From Deltaproteobacteria bacterium (GTDB taxonomy: Bacteria; Desulfobacterota; UBA8473), in assembly GCA_030643245.1 (NCBI GenBank), contig DAOWME010000008.1, positions 1 through 30,181 of the forward strand: a stretch of 30,181 nucleotides of DNA, written 5' to 3'. The position numbers and the translations under genes are program-made. Below, one piece after another: positions 1 to 8,220 of this stretch (position 1 is the stretch's first letter; each line of letters opens with the position of its first letter). Under the pieces are notes generated by a model. It searched no databases. It had not been told where the DNA came from and saw only the letters and a list, made by a program, of their open reading frames with translations.

Positions 1-142
1 CAGGCCATCTTCGCCCGATCTTCAAACACAAAATCCTCGAAATAGTTAAGACTATTCCTGTGGTTTTGTATTTTCAGATCGAACAAATCCAACCTAAATC
101 TGAGCGCCAGCTTGAGGAAGTTATTTCAGCCCCGTCCCTTAG
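1..142. repeat. Left copy of a ~141-bp inverted repeat bounding the 7-kb envelope-gene segment
   Basis: Read as the reverse complement, 7106-7246 matches 1-142 with about a dozen scattered mismatches (roughly 90% by eye). Both copies carry the distinctive core TTCAAACACAAAATCCTCGA followed by a TTCAGATCGAACAAATC block. The left copy starts at the window edge, so it may extend further. Its inner end is the GAAGTTATTTC...GTCCCTTAG motif that recurs elsewhere in the window. Confidence 0.9.
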
Positions 143-257
143 TGTTCGTCCAAAAATAAGTTGTGCATTCTGGTTGTCGAGTCGGCCGTCTGACAAGGCA
201 CGAGGGTGGCGCATACTTTTTTGTGTGTAACTGGTGAGAAACGCAGTCAGAAAGGAT

Positions 258-297
258 GCATAAATAGGGAAGTTATTTCAGCCTTGCCCCTTAGCGT
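258..297 (+). repeat. Short GAAGTTATTTC/GCCCCTTAG motif copy
   Basis: This ~38-bp stretch (GATGCATAAATAGGG, then GAAGTTATTTCAGCC, then TTGCCCCTTAG) is a direct copy of 7254-7293 and shares its core with the inner end of the repeat at 109-142. The rest of 143-290 shows no gene or recognisable site. Confidence 0.75.
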
Positions 298-2483
298 TTT
301 CTTTTCACCTGATGCTTGATCATATGCTTGAGGTCATAGCATATTAAGGGGATTTTCATCCACCAGGAGAAATTTCGGCCCATCTTATTCATGTACATTG
401 CCATAAACTCTTTCCGGCATTTCCAGTTTGCCGGATGGGTAATCCGCTTCAAGTCGCTCAGCCGAAGGCGCAAGCTTAAAGAGTGGGTATAAAAGTGGGC
501 GCGCGCTGTGTCAATGAGACAGAACTCCACCTGCCCATTGTCCTTGATGCGGAACAACATGTTGCCGGCAGACAGGTCTCTGAAAAAGACTCCCCGGCCA
601 TGCATCTCATGCAGGAAGTCAGCAAGCTCCGAGTATAGCAATCCACGAGATATACCATGAAATTCGGTTTCACCTTCTTTAAAGGCGCGAAACGCCTGTC
701 TCATGGACCCGGTGTTCTGGAACATCCCGTAAACAAAGTAACTATCGGACAAGGACGGTCGCTTATGCCGCTGAAAGAAAGCAATAGGACGGGGTGTGCT
801 AATTCCCCGCCGCAGCAATTCGTTTGCTCCGTTCCAACTTCTCAATGCGCCGCTTGGTTTCCAGCGCTGAACAAGTTTCTTGTGTAGTTTGCGGACTTGG
901 TGGCGCTTCACCACTATGGTTCGGGACGGGTTGCGGGTATCCGGCATTGACCATACGCAGTTTCGTCCGTCGCGCATTATCTTCCTGTCATCGCCCTTCT
1001 CCAGGTCTTCAGGAATATGCGACAGCACGTCCTGTGCATCACCGGAGGTAAACGTAAATACACCCTCCCATTTGTCATTATCCACGGGTTTATAATGGCC
1101 ATCTTCATATTGGCTAATACGGACGTCCGGCATGATTTCCGGGCTGGTTCGGAAGTGTGGTGAGCAATCTCGTGTCCACAGGATGTAAGTGGGACTTTCG
1201 CAAAAAATGGACGGGAATTCAGGAAGTATTTTCCCGTCACGGCTAATCACGGAGGCCGAACGCATATCTTTCTCTTCATAGCAGTCTGAAATGGACGCAC
1301 AGTTACCGTTCGTTGTCCATCCCACATGCATTAGTTCGTTGCCGCGAACAAACTCATGAACTTCCAGTCCCCGTACGGAAACCAATGTTTGCTTAAATTC
1401 GGCGCCTGAAAGGAGTTTAATGACAGTCCTATAAGCATGGAACGCCGGGCGAATACGGTAATGTTCGACTTCTCCGTTGGCTTTTCCGTAGAAGGTTACG
1501 TGAGGCAATTCCGGAAATTCCGAAGTACCGTCATCAATGAGTCCTTCCCGCTGACCGATGAGCGGCCCCCAGTATACCCTTTTAAGGCCCCCTGACGCTG
1601 CCGCTAGACAACAGTATCTTGCCAGATAGTCGGCCTGTTTCTCTTCCAAGTTGTTGAGTATCCGGTTGATTCGCCGTAAACTCCAAGCAACGTGGGCGCA
1701 GATTGTGTGCGGGATGTTGTAATAGTCGGAGATCCCGGCAAGGAAACGCACCTTCTTCACAAGGTTAAACTTGATGACAGGACGGAGAAAGTGCCCGCCA
1801 ATCTTGTGATCAAAAGCCTCCGGTTCAGTTGCGCGTTCCGCGAACAGATTGTCAGAATGAACAGCAGGAAGCATTCCCGACTTTTTCATTATGCCGAGTA
1901 GACCGATGTTGTACAAAGGTTCAAAGTCCGTGATGTTAGGCCCGGCAAGGAGGATACCCCTCTTCGATATTTCCTCGTACGCAATGTTCCACAATGTCAT
2001 GAATGATGAAAGGCTGTACCCTGCCCATTTGCGCCGATTGCATGTAGACCCGATCTCGACCATTTCAACCCGGCCCTTGCAGTGGTCAAGGATACTTGTC
2101 AGGAAACCCCGCCACCGGGCCTTTGCCTCTGGCGTCTTCATCGCCCTCGCTTCTTCAAAAGGCTGGATGAGGTGAAGGCAGACATGAAACCCCTCGTCCA
2201 TCAGACGGTCGAGAAAAGGTTTAGTATATGAGTTTTCGTTGGAATACGAAAAATCCAGCCTGACGTTGCGGAGTTCCAGTTCACGGAGACGTTCCACCAC
2301 GTAGTCGTCACAGCTCGGGTCAGGTGAACTGGCGACGCGAATACCAAAGTAATCCTCCGGGACGGGATACCGCCCATTTGGAATGTGTCCGGCGGCAAGG
2401 CGCCATTTGCCGGTCAAGAAATACCGAAGATTACATTTTAGAAACTGACCTACCAGGGATAACTCTGTGAGCGTCTCAGCCAC
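291..2483 (-). CDS. Glycosidase-like TIM barrel fused to a WaaP/Kdo-kinase-like domain
   Basis: 730 residues starting at GTG; an in-frame TAA lies two codons upstream, so this is the first possible start. Residues ~35-460 read as a clan-A glycoside-hydrolase-like barrel (EDYFGIRVASSPD, VRLDFSYSNEN, then EIGSTCNRRKW, which could hold an acid/base Glu). Residues ~490-720 are a lipopolysaccharide-kinase-like fold: IVVK with the probable ATP-binding Lys near 526, catalytic-loop FFRDLSAGN near 634, and metal-binding-loop LIDTARAHF. There is no signal peptide and no clear membrane helix, so it probably acts at the cytoplasmic face on a lipid-linked glycan. It is the last gene of the minus-strand cluster. 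The barrel may be a non-catalytic binding domain. Domain classes are fairly secure; substrate is unknown. Confidence 0.8.
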   Translation of the reverse strand: MAETLTELSLVGQFLKCNLRYFLTGKWRLAAGHIPNGRYPVPEDYFGIRVASSPDPSCDDYVVERLRELELRNVRLDFSYSNENSYTKPFLDRLMDEGFHVCLHLIQPFEEARAMKTPEAKARWRGFLTSILDHCKGRVEMVEIGSTCNRRKWAGYSLSSFMTLWNIAYEEISKRGILLAGPNITDFEPLYNIGLLGIMKKSGMLPAVHSDNLFAERATEPEAFDHKIGGHFLRPVIKFNLVKKVRFLAGISDYYNIPHTICAHVAWSLRRINRILNNLEEKQADYLARYCCLAAASGGLKRVYWGPLIGQREGLIDDGTSEFPELPHVTFYGKANGEVEHYRIRPAFHAYRTVIKLLSGAEFKQTLVSVRGLEVHEFVRGNELMHVGWTTNGNCASISDCYEEKDMRSASVISRDGKILPEFPSIFCESPTYILWTRDCSPHFRTSPEIMPDVRISQYEDGHYKPVDNDKWEGVFTFTSGDAQDVLSHIPEDLEKGDDRKIMRDGRNCVWSMPDTRNPSRTIVVKRHQVRKLHKKLVQRWKPSGALRSWNGANELLRRGISTPRPIAFFQRHKRPSLSDSYFVYGMFQNTGSMRQAFRAFKEGETEFHGISRGLLYSELADFLHEMHGRGVFFRDLSAGNMLFRIKDNGQVEFCLIDTARAHFYTHSLSLRLRLSDLKRITHPANWKCRKEFMAMYMNKMGRNFSWWMKIPLICYDLKHMIKHQVKRKR

Positions 2484-2542
2484 CTCTTAACCTATGTGCC
2501 TTCCAAGATTTGTGTGTAACCGTTTTTCTTGGGATGTGTCCC

Positions 2543-3121
2543 CTAGATAAAGGTGAAAAAATAAAATACGGAGAAAGAAATAAGAACTGCTATCAGATTC
2601 CAGTGCCCGTTGTTTTCCAAAAGAAGGCTCCATTTGAAGAACCATAGTGATTCCCAGTCAACACCTTTAAACGACGGCGCGAACCGATTTACCTTCCGGT
2701 AATAGTTTTCATATACTTCCCCGAACAGTGGCTGCAATTTCTTTTCCTCGCGTTGAACGCGATTTACCATGTAAAAATAATAAAGCACGACAAAAACCGC
2801 AATCAACCAGACATTGCCGGCAAGGAGCAAACAACCGAGTAATACGAAGAAACGACCGATATACATTGGATTTCTTGTAAACATGTATGGCCCTTTGACT
2901 GCGAGTGTCCTATTTTTGCCCAGAGAAGCGAAGCACCAAAGCTGGATCGATTCACCGAACAGACACACGATAAATCCGGGCAGAAACCAAGAAGGGTTTA
3001 TCTGCGTTATTAATAGTATGGCGGCAATCAAGAATATCGGATAACGAAATTTTAGGAGAAAGGATCGCATCATTTTATTATTGAAAATTTCGTGGGCTCG
3101 ACTCACTGCATTATTGAACAT
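2543..3121 (-). CDS. Isoprenylcysteine/phospholipid-type integral membrane methyltransferase
   Basis: 192 residues with an ATG start and an AAGGAAGG ribosome-binding site 4 nt upstream. The C-terminal half carries the PEMT/ICMT signature: GPYMFTRNPMYIG, then a hydrophobic helix, then VQREEKKLQPLFG and YENYYRKVNRFAP. The conserved RNPMY, EE and R-x-P positions bind S-adenosylmethionine in this family. Around four membrane helices are visible, the last at the extreme C-terminus. Family members methylate lipids or prenylated groups; the acceptor here cannot be told. It sits between the barrel-kinase gene and a palindromic repeat, inside an envelope-type gene cluster, so a lipid or glycan acceptor is the reasonable guess. 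Confidence 0.85.
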   Translation of the reverse strand: MFNNAVSRAHEIFNNKMMRSFLLKFRYPIFLIAAILLITQINPSWFLPGFIVCLFGESIQLWCFASLGKNRTLAVKGPYMFTRNPMYIGRFFVLLGCLLLAGNVWLIAVFVVLYYFYMVNRVQREEKKLQPLFGEVYENYYRKVNRFAPSFKGVDWESLWFFKWSLLLENNGHWNLIAVLISFSVFYFFTFI

Positions 3122-3213
3122 ATTTCCTTCCTTTGCTTATTGCCGGTTCTTTCTCTGTACTACAGGTGCCTCGAAGAAGTTATCAGTAAACGAGGGAAAC
3201 CTGACAGAATTTC

Positions 3214-3457
3214 GACCTGTGCAGTTACTCAACACCAGGGTCTTGAAGTGTCTCTAATGAATAAGTGAACAGCATTGCGTTAAGCGCCGGCTGCTTGTTT
3301 TGTTTGCTTGTTATACGTAAGGACTTGACCAACATACAAATATACGAACGAGACTTGTCATCCTGTTACACATACAGCCGGAGGCCAGACTGTAGTTCAT
3401 AACAAGCAAACGAAATAAGTAGCCGGCAAGCGGTAAACCTGACCAACTGCACAGGTC
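3214..3457. mobile_element. Palindromic MITE-like element, full-length copy (244 bp)
   Basis: The outer ends are perfect 13-bp inverted repeats, GACCTGTGCAGTT at 3214-3226 and AACTGCACAGGTC at 3445-3457. Inside them GCCGGCTGCTTGTTTTGTTT (from ~3287) pairs with the complementary ACGAAATAAGTAGCCGGC on the right. There is no ORF, so it would be a non-autonomous element. Partial copies occur at ~21258-21535, 23281-23343, 25937-25980 and 30032-30181. Together with its flanks it fills the 399-bp gap between the methyltransferase and the small kinase gene. Confidence 0.85.
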
Positions 3458-3520
3458 CAAATAGAAACCTTAATTGGAGCATGAGGATGATTCTCAGCAA
3501 TTGATGGAAAAACTGAACGC

Positions 3521-4195
3521 TCATAAGATCTTTTGGAACCTTTCCCGCAGTCTGTCTCTGATAGCCCTGACATTTTTTTCCGCAAGGCTCCGATGGTCAT
3601 ATCGTCGTTTTTCCTCCGGGGTCACGGTTTCGGGCACATGTCGCAACTTCAATTTGGTGATTGCCATGTAATCGTCCAAGAGGAATCTCCGAAAGATCAG
3701 GTTCAGGGGGAAAAATCTGAATTCCTTCTCCGAAATGGAAGAATTCCAATCCACGACATAGGGGAGCCCGTCGCGACCCAGTAATACATTGGGTATATGT
3801 TTTAAGTCGCAGTGAGCAAGCCCCTTTCTGTGGAAACTGTCGACTATATCTTTCAACGCATCAAAAAAAGCCTTCGTGAGCTTAAATTCCTTTTCATGTT
3901 TATTCAGACTTCTCCCTGGTATTTCCTCTATTACCAGAGCAAGCCCGTCAATGACCCGGTAGAACGCCGGAACACCCCTAAGGCCTCGCAGTCTTTTGTA
4001 GGCCTTGCTTTCCCTCCATATGAGAAACCGGCCAATGATATTTCTATATAGAAATTTGCCGGTGCTGTAGTCCTTGACAATAAGCCTTACTCCGGCCTCC
4101 TCCACCAACCAGATGGTGGGTCTTGTGCCGGAGGGGCGCCTCAGGATACCATGGTGCCTTTTAGGCAGATCAGACAGTCTTAAAGATTCAAACAT
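3521..4195 (-). CDS. Small WaaP/RIO-like kinase-fold protein
   Basis: 224 residues with an ATG start; GAGGA lies directly against the start, so the exact start is uncertain. The kinase core is complete but short: RLIVKDYS gives the ATP-binding Lys near 40, VIEEIPGRSL is the hinge, LAHCDLKHIPNVLL near 127 is the catalytic loop with Asp and Asn, and VVDWNSS is the metal-binding loop. This arrangement matches Kdo kinase/WaaP/InaA-type enzymes, which phosphorylate lipopolysaccharide sugars. Like its neighbours it lacks a signal peptide. It is separated from the methyltransferase gene by the MITE-like insertion and from the tandem-kinase gene by 285 bp. Confidence 0.8.
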   Translation of the reverse strand: MFESLRLSDLPKRHHGILRRPSGTRPTIWLVEEAGVRLIVKDYSTGKFLYRNIIGRFLIWRESKAYKRLRGLRGVPAFYRVIDGLALVIEEIPGRSLNKHEKEFKLTKAFFDALKDIVDSFHRKGLAHCDLKHIPNVLLGRDGLPYVVDWNSSISEKEFRFFPLNLIFRRFLLDDYMAITKLKLRHVPETVTPEEKRRYDHRSLAEKNVRAIRDRLRERFQKIL

Positions 4196-4480
4196 TCCTC
4201 AATCCATTATGCACCAACACTTGATAATCTCTTCTTTCACAAAGAGTTATTATGACAATCCTCTAGATTTTTTTCCATACTTTTCCTTTTTAACAACTTG
4301 GCGCTTTCTGTTTTAAAAACAATTGCTATTTCATCTATACCCTCTCTACAATTTCATTATCGCCTACCATCCTTTTCTAAGGTAATTCTTCATCTTTTGT
4401 TGAGGCTTGATTGATAAATTTACTCAGTTAGTGAACGTATTTGTATGTTTTTCACCATTTCTATCAAAGCGAGTAACACT
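4196..4480. other. AT-rich gap without a recognisable feature
   Basis: 285 bp between two minus-strand kinase-like genes. It is clearly more AT-rich than the flanking coding sequence. I see no credible ORF, hairpin or repeat copy. It may contain the promoter of the small kinase gene, but no convincing -35/-10 pair was found. Confidence 0.4.
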
Positions 4481-5953
4481 TCATGACAGAAACCTGTTGA
4501 GTTCAGCACGAAATATCTCCGCCACTTCTCCAAGATCCTCCCAGTTTTTCATAAAGCGTTCACAGTCCCGCCTAAATGCCGAACGGAATCGCCATACAAA
4601 TTGATGTTCACACATGGCATCGAGATCGGTAAGGAATAAGCCCCCGTTCGCAACGATGAAATTGGTGGCTTTGAAGTCGCCATGACTGATGCGTGCATCG
4701 GCAAGCAACCGGAGTAGTTCTCCAAAGAGCTTGGCCACACCTTCTATCTTGATCCCCTCTGCCGTATTCGAATGAAATAGATGATAGGCATCAGTACCTT
4801 CCACGTATTCCGTAATGAAATAGGCCTTAGATCGAAAAGGCCCCCACCGTTTTTCCAAAAGCGCGATCGGTTTTGGTGTAAGGATCCCCAGCAAGAGCAA
4901 TCGATGGGCATTGTGCCAGGAGACCCAGGCCCGGCTGGGGCGTAGACAGCGCTTGAAGCCGTGCCATGTATTCTTGATATTGTAACGTTTAACCACCAGG
5001 CGGTGCCCGTCCGCTTCCACCAAAGCTACGGTGGAGGTGTTTCCATCTTTGAGCAGACTCCTCCCTTTAATCATTGTATCAGGATCATCCAAAAGGCTGG
5101 TCATGGCATCGTTGTGGAAGGACCGGTCATAGACCATGAAGTGGTCCCACCCTTTACGGCAAACGAATGCGGAGCACTCACGGTAGACCTTCTTAAGGTA
5201 ATCCGACTTTCTGGAATTTCGTCGATTTCGGACTTCCTTAATTAAGCGGGCGTGCAGGTCCGGTCGCAAGGGCCACGCCCGTTTTTTGCAATAGACCTGA
5301 AAAGCCTTAAGTATAAAAGAGTCGAAACGCGGGTAGATCTGGGCGAATACCTGTCCCAGGTTTCTCAGGCTCTTGGCCTCTGACAAGGGTCTACCCATTT
5401 GTCGCGTATCGACCGTAGCCCCGTCTATCGTATAGATGCCATTGCCTGCCAGCAGGAAGTTTCTCATGTGAAGATCATCCTGTTTCAGACCGGCTTCATG
5501 CTGACATGCGATTACAGCAACTATCCGGGTGAGAAGTTCTTGACGTTGATGATCGTCCTTTGCGTCTTCCCATGCATTGTCAAGATCCCTGGCCTCTAAA
5601 ATCCTTCGAAACAATAAGACCGGCGTGCTATCAGGCTCAATTGCCCCGGCATACAACAAAGCGGGCGTTTTAATTGCCGCATCTCGAAGGGCGGCTACTC
5701 CCCTTTTTTCACGGCTGCAGCGACGTTTGGCGCCACGGCTGTCCAAGAAGAATTTCGCAACGACCTGCTTACCGTTCCATTCACCGGAGCAGACGAGACG
5801 CTTTCCCGGCAGTATACGCAATACCACGGTACAGACCAGTTCAGTAGATTTGCCGTCACAGGTCAGGTTAAGGCGAAAGGGCGCTGCCAGATCGCGTCCC
5901 GCAGAACGAAGGTATTTGCAGTTCACAATTGGCGTCATCTCTGATTGGCACAT
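4481..5953 (-). CDS. Protein with two tandem WaaP/Kdo-kinase-like domains
   Basis: The reading frame is open back to a TTG at 6007, but that start would overlap the upstream glycosyltransferase by 46 nt. ATG 5953 lies 8 nt after the glycosyltransferase stop with AGAAGAAAG upstream, so I prefer it (490 residues). Residue numbers below count from 6007. Domain 1 has VVAKFFL (Lys ~83), GLKQDDLHMRN (~177) and YTIDGA. Domain 2 has LVVKRYN (Lys ~339), ISHGDFKATN (~441) and LTDLDA. Both keep the Lys, catalytic-loop Asp/Asn and metal-binding Asp, so both could be active. Tandem kinase-like domains are unusual among LPS kinases, which normally have one. Two sites on one glycan, or one regulatory domain, are both possible. 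Confidence 0.82.
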   Translation of the reverse strand: MCQSEMTPIVNCKYLRSAGRDLAAPFRLNLTCDGKSTELVCTVVLRILPGKRLVCSGEWNGKQVVAKFFLDSRGAKRRCSREKRGVAALRDAAIKTPALLYAGAIEPDSTPVLLFRRILEARDLDNAWEDAKDDHQRQELLTRIVAVIACQHEAGLKQDDLHMRNFLLAGNGIYTIDGATVDTRQMGRPLSEAKSLRNLGQVFAQIYPRFDSFILKAFQVYCKKRAWPLRPDLHARLIKEVRNRRNSRKSDYLKKVYRECSAFVCRKGWDHFMVYDRSFHNDAMTSLLDDPDTMIKGRSLLKDGNTSTVALVEADGHRLVVKRYNIKNTWHGFKRCLRPSRAWVSWHNAHRLLLLGILTPKPIALLEKRWGPFRSKAYFITEYVEGTDAYHLFHSNTAEGIKIEGVAKLFGELLRLLADARISHGDFKATNFIVANGGLFLTDLDAMCEHQFVWRFRSAFRRDCERFMKNWEDLGEVAEIFRAELNRFLS

Positions 5954-5961
5954 GCTTTCTT

Positions 5962-7062
5962 CTATGTTATCCAAGGCCCGCTTGACCGCTCCGGAAATAC
6001 AAACCAACGCCTGCCGATGAAATTAAAAATCAGTGCCAACCATGTGGCTGAAAATTTAGAGATAGTGGGCGAACCTCCTAAATTCAAAAGTAATTTGGTA
6101 ATTTCAAGGTCTAAAATGGCGACTATAATTACAACCAATATATAAATCAATATCTCTGTTGTTGATTTCCATCTGGCCCTATGTTTAAATAAGATAGATA
6201 CACACAAGAGATAATTGATAATGGCAGCAGTAATAAAGGCAGTTGGAGCTGAAATAGTAACACTCAAACCGCCATGGAAGAGCGCTAAGAATACAATCAG
6301 ATTGACGACGGCTGATGCTCCTCCAATTAATAAATACAGCATGAATTGAACTGGAACCGGCGCTTTATGTGCATTGTAACGAAAAATACAGTATATCGCT
6401 CTCAAACCATCTCTTGCTTTGATTTTTTTTCCTTCTAAATAAGTGCGGCCGAAATAAGAGATTCCTACTTCGAAAATACGAACTCTCATATGAGCCACTT
6501 TCGCAACAATCTCCGGTTCTATACCAAAGCCGTTTTCCTTAATTTCAATTTTTTGAATTATCTCTCTGCGGAAGACTTTATAACATGTCTCCATGTCAGT
6601 CAGGTTCAAGTCAGTGAATACGTTTGAGAGGAAGGTGAGAAAACGATTTCCTAAATAATGCCAGAAATATAAAACCCTGTGAACTCCTGAAGATAAGAAC
6701 CTTGACCCAAAAACTACATCAGCATCGTCATTTATCAAAGGAACTAAAAGCTTCTTTAGGTCTTCCGGATTATATTCAAGATCCGCATCCTGGATAGCTA
6801 CAAAATCACCAGTTGCTTTTTTTAGTCCCGTGCGTATGGCTGCCCCTTTTCCTTGATTTTTCTCATGGTTAAGAAGCAAGATTTCCGGATGTATGCTCTT
6901 CAGGTCACGGACAATCGAAAGACTTCCATCAATGGAGCCATCATCTACAATTATAATCTCTAAAGATAATGATTCATCTGCAATTTCTAAGACCTTTTCT
7001 ATACACTTTCGAAGTGTATTTTCTTCGTTGTAGCATGGGATAATAATGCTGAGATTAATCAT
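5962..7062 (-). CDS. GT2 polyprenyl-phosphate glycosyltransferase with C-terminal GtrA domain
   Basis: 366 residues, ATG start. Residues 1-230 are a dolichyl-phosphate-mannose-synthase-like GT-A domain: SIIIPCYNEENTL, IIVDDGSIDGS near 40, and the metal-binding QDADLEYNPED near 92. Residues ~240-358 hold four hydrophobic helices of the GtrA type, ending FNFIGRRWFVF. Enzymes of this fusion type make polyprenyl-phosphate sugars at the inner membrane, with the GtrA part often proposed to flip or assist transfer. It is the first gene of the minus-strand cluster and nearly abuts the tandem-kinase gene, so the two are probably co-transcribed. It supplies a sugar donor for envelope glycan modification by inference. 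Confidence 0.9.
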   Translation of the reverse strand: MINLSIIIPCYNEENTLRKCIEKVLEIADESLSLEIIIVDDGSIDGSLSIVRDLKSIHPEILLLNHEKNQGKGAAIRTGLKKATGDFVAIQDADLEYNPEDLKKLLVPLINDDADVVFGSRFLSSGVHRVLYFWHYLGNRFLTFLSNVFTDLNLTDMETCYKVFRREIIQKIEIKENGFGIEPEIVAKVAHMRVRIFEVGISYFGRTYLEGKKIKARDGLRAIYCIFRYNAHKAPVPVQFMLYLLIGGASAVVNLIVFLALFHGGLSVTISAPTAFITAAIINYLLCVSILFKHRARWKSTTEILIYILVVIIVAILDLEITKLLLNLGGSPTISKFSATWLALIFNFIGRRWFVFPERSSGPWIT

Positions 7063-7105
7063 TTTTTCTTCCTTGTATTTCCATATTCAGCCTTAGAAAT
7101 AACAG

Positions 7106-7246
7106 TTAAGGGCGAGGCCGGGATAACTTCCTCAAGTTGGCGCTCAGATTTAGGTCAGATTTGTTCGATCTGAAAATACAAAACCACAGGAATAGTCTTA
7201 CCTATTTCGAGGATTTTGTGTTTGAAGATCGGTCAAAGATGGCCTG
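7106..7246. repeat. Right copy of the inverted repeat bounding the envelope-gene segment
   Basis: Inverted match to 1-142. It occupies most of the space between the glycosyltransferase start and the decayed permease, and probably contains or replaces the promoters of both. A direct GAAGTTATTTC motif copy follows immediately at 7254-7293. Confidence 0.9.
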
Positions 7247-7253
7247 AAGATGA

Positions 7254-7293
7254 GATGCACAAATGGGGAAGTTATTTCGGCCTCGCCCCTAAG
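7254..7293 (+). repeat. GAAGTTATTTCGGCCTCGCCCCTAAG motif copy at the 5' edge of the permease remnant
   Basis: A direct copy of 258-297 (GATGCACAAATGGGG, then GAAGTTATTTCGGCC, then TCGCCCCTAAG). Recognisable permease coding sequence begins right after it, which marks it as a probable junction where the original upstream region was lost. Confidence 0.75.
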
Positions 7294-7622
7294 AAAAAAG
7301 AAGAGTCCTGGACCTCTGTATTGGTAAGATTCCGGACTCTTTTGTTATTCCTGTTACTTCTTACTGTCATTGTTTTTTCAACCGGTATGGGATACATTTA
7401 AATATCCCCTTCAGAGGTGATGAGGATTATCTTTTACAGTATAGGCGGCAAAGCAGAGCTGCTCGAGGGGATAGATAGTGTCTTTCCCTATGTGGTGGCT
7501 CAGGTCAGGCTTCCCCGCATCTTGACCGCTGCCATCGTCGGGGCCGGTCTGTCCATGGCAGGTATGGTTTTCCAGGGCATATTGTTAAATCCCCTGGCCG
7601 ATCCTTATACCCTGGGGATATC
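7294..7622 (+). pseudogene. Remnant of a BtuC/FecCD-type ABC permease
   Basis: The frame reads a first membrane helix (SVLVRFRTLLLFLLLLTVIV), then STGMGYI, an in-frame TAA at 7399-7401, and continues in the same frame ISPSEVMRIIFYSIGGK. It then gives VAQVRLPRILTAAIVGAGLS and VFQGILLNPLADPYTLGIS, a classic FecCD/BtuC motif. Homology stops abruptly at about 7622, next to the stop codon of the opposing toxin gene. Roughly two thirds of a normal ~340-residue permease and the whole ATPase gene are gone. Family membership is certain. B12 rather than siderophore specificity is inferred from the neighbouring binding-protein remnant and cobalamin operon. Confidence 0.88.
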
Positions 7623-7625
7623 TTT

Positions 7626-7982
7626 TTACTCGCAGTGCTCCGGTTCAATGTCAAGAATTAGGGAAATTGCCTTCTTTATGAAGTGGATTTCATCATTTGA
7701 GATGTTTCCGATCTTGTCTGCAAATCTTTTATGGCTAATGGCCCTAACCTGAAAACAGTCAACTACCGATTTTTTTCTAAGCCCGTTGTTTGCGTTAGGT
7801 TCTAAAGAAACAAAAAACGGATTTTCCTCCCAATACGGATTCCAGGCAGTTACCGGCACGACAATAGCGAGTTTGAGATGCTTTTCATGACCTCCGGTCA
7901 AGACGACTACCGGACGTTTTTTCTTGATTTCATTTCCGGTGGTTGGGTCAAGATTTACCCAATAGATTTCACCGGTCTTCAA
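7626..7982 (-). CDS. PemK/MazF-family endoribonuclease toxin
   Basis: 118 residues. It starts at TTG with a strong GAAGGGGA site 7 nt upstream, inside the end of the antitoxin gene (14-nt overlap). The family pattern is clear: GEIYWVNLDPTTGNEIKKKRPVVVL at the N-terminus, the central VVPVTAW, and VVDCFQVRAISHKRF followed by the closing helix. MazF/PemK toxins cleave single-stranded RNA and are held inactive by the co-encoded antitoxin. Length is typical and no lesion is seen, so it is probably functional. The pair sits exactly where the permease gene is broken, indicating arrival together with, or after, the deletion. Confidence 0.9.
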   Translation of the reverse strand: MKTGEIYWVNLDPTTGNEIKKKRPVVVLTGGHEKHLKLAIVVPVTAWNPYWEENPFFVSLEPNANNGLRKKSVVDCFQVRAISHKRFADKIGNISNDEIHFIKKAISLILDIEPEHCE

Positions 7983-8211
7983 AATTTTCCCCTTCTATCG
8001 ATTCAAAAAAATTACGATAGGGCGCTTTACCGATCATATCCATGGCCGCCATCCTTTTAAGTTCCCTAAGCTTTTTGCGATCTTCCTGCACTTTGGCATT
8101 AACAGCCTTTCGCATATACTCGCTTAGGCTTTTATACTGTAAGTTTTTATAAGTCTTTTTTATGAATTCATAATCTTTTGGGTCAATTTGGATCTTAGTT
8201 TGAATCAGCAT
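7969..8211 (-). CDS. Antitoxin partner of the PemK/MazF toxin
   Basis: 80 residues, ATG start, with GGGGGG upstream. The N-terminus (TKIQIDPKDYEFIKKTYKN, then SLSEYMRKAV) reads as a ribbon-helix-helix-like DNA-binding strand-helix-helix, followed by a charged helix (EDRKKLRELKR) and an acidic tail (FFESIEGENFEDR) of the kind that wraps a MazF toxin. Gene order (antitoxin first, overlapping) is typical. It probably represses its own promoter. The RHH assignment is by pattern only. Confidence 0.8.
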   Translation of the reverse strand: MLIQTKIQIDPKDYEFIKKTYKNLQYKSLSEYMRKAVNAKVQEDRKKLRELKRMAAMDMIGKAPYRNFFESIEGENFEDR

Positions 8212-8220
8212 ATTGCAGTA

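Noticed and set aside
5577..6020. 147-codon plus-strand open frame
   Set aside because: Antisense to the tandem-kinase gene, whose motifs are convincing; no ribosome-binding site or family match.
7399..7401. Recoding of the in-frame TAA in the permease gene
   Set aside because: The gene is also truncated a few hundred bases later and lacks its ATPase, so a plain nonsense mutation in a pseudogene is the simpler reading.
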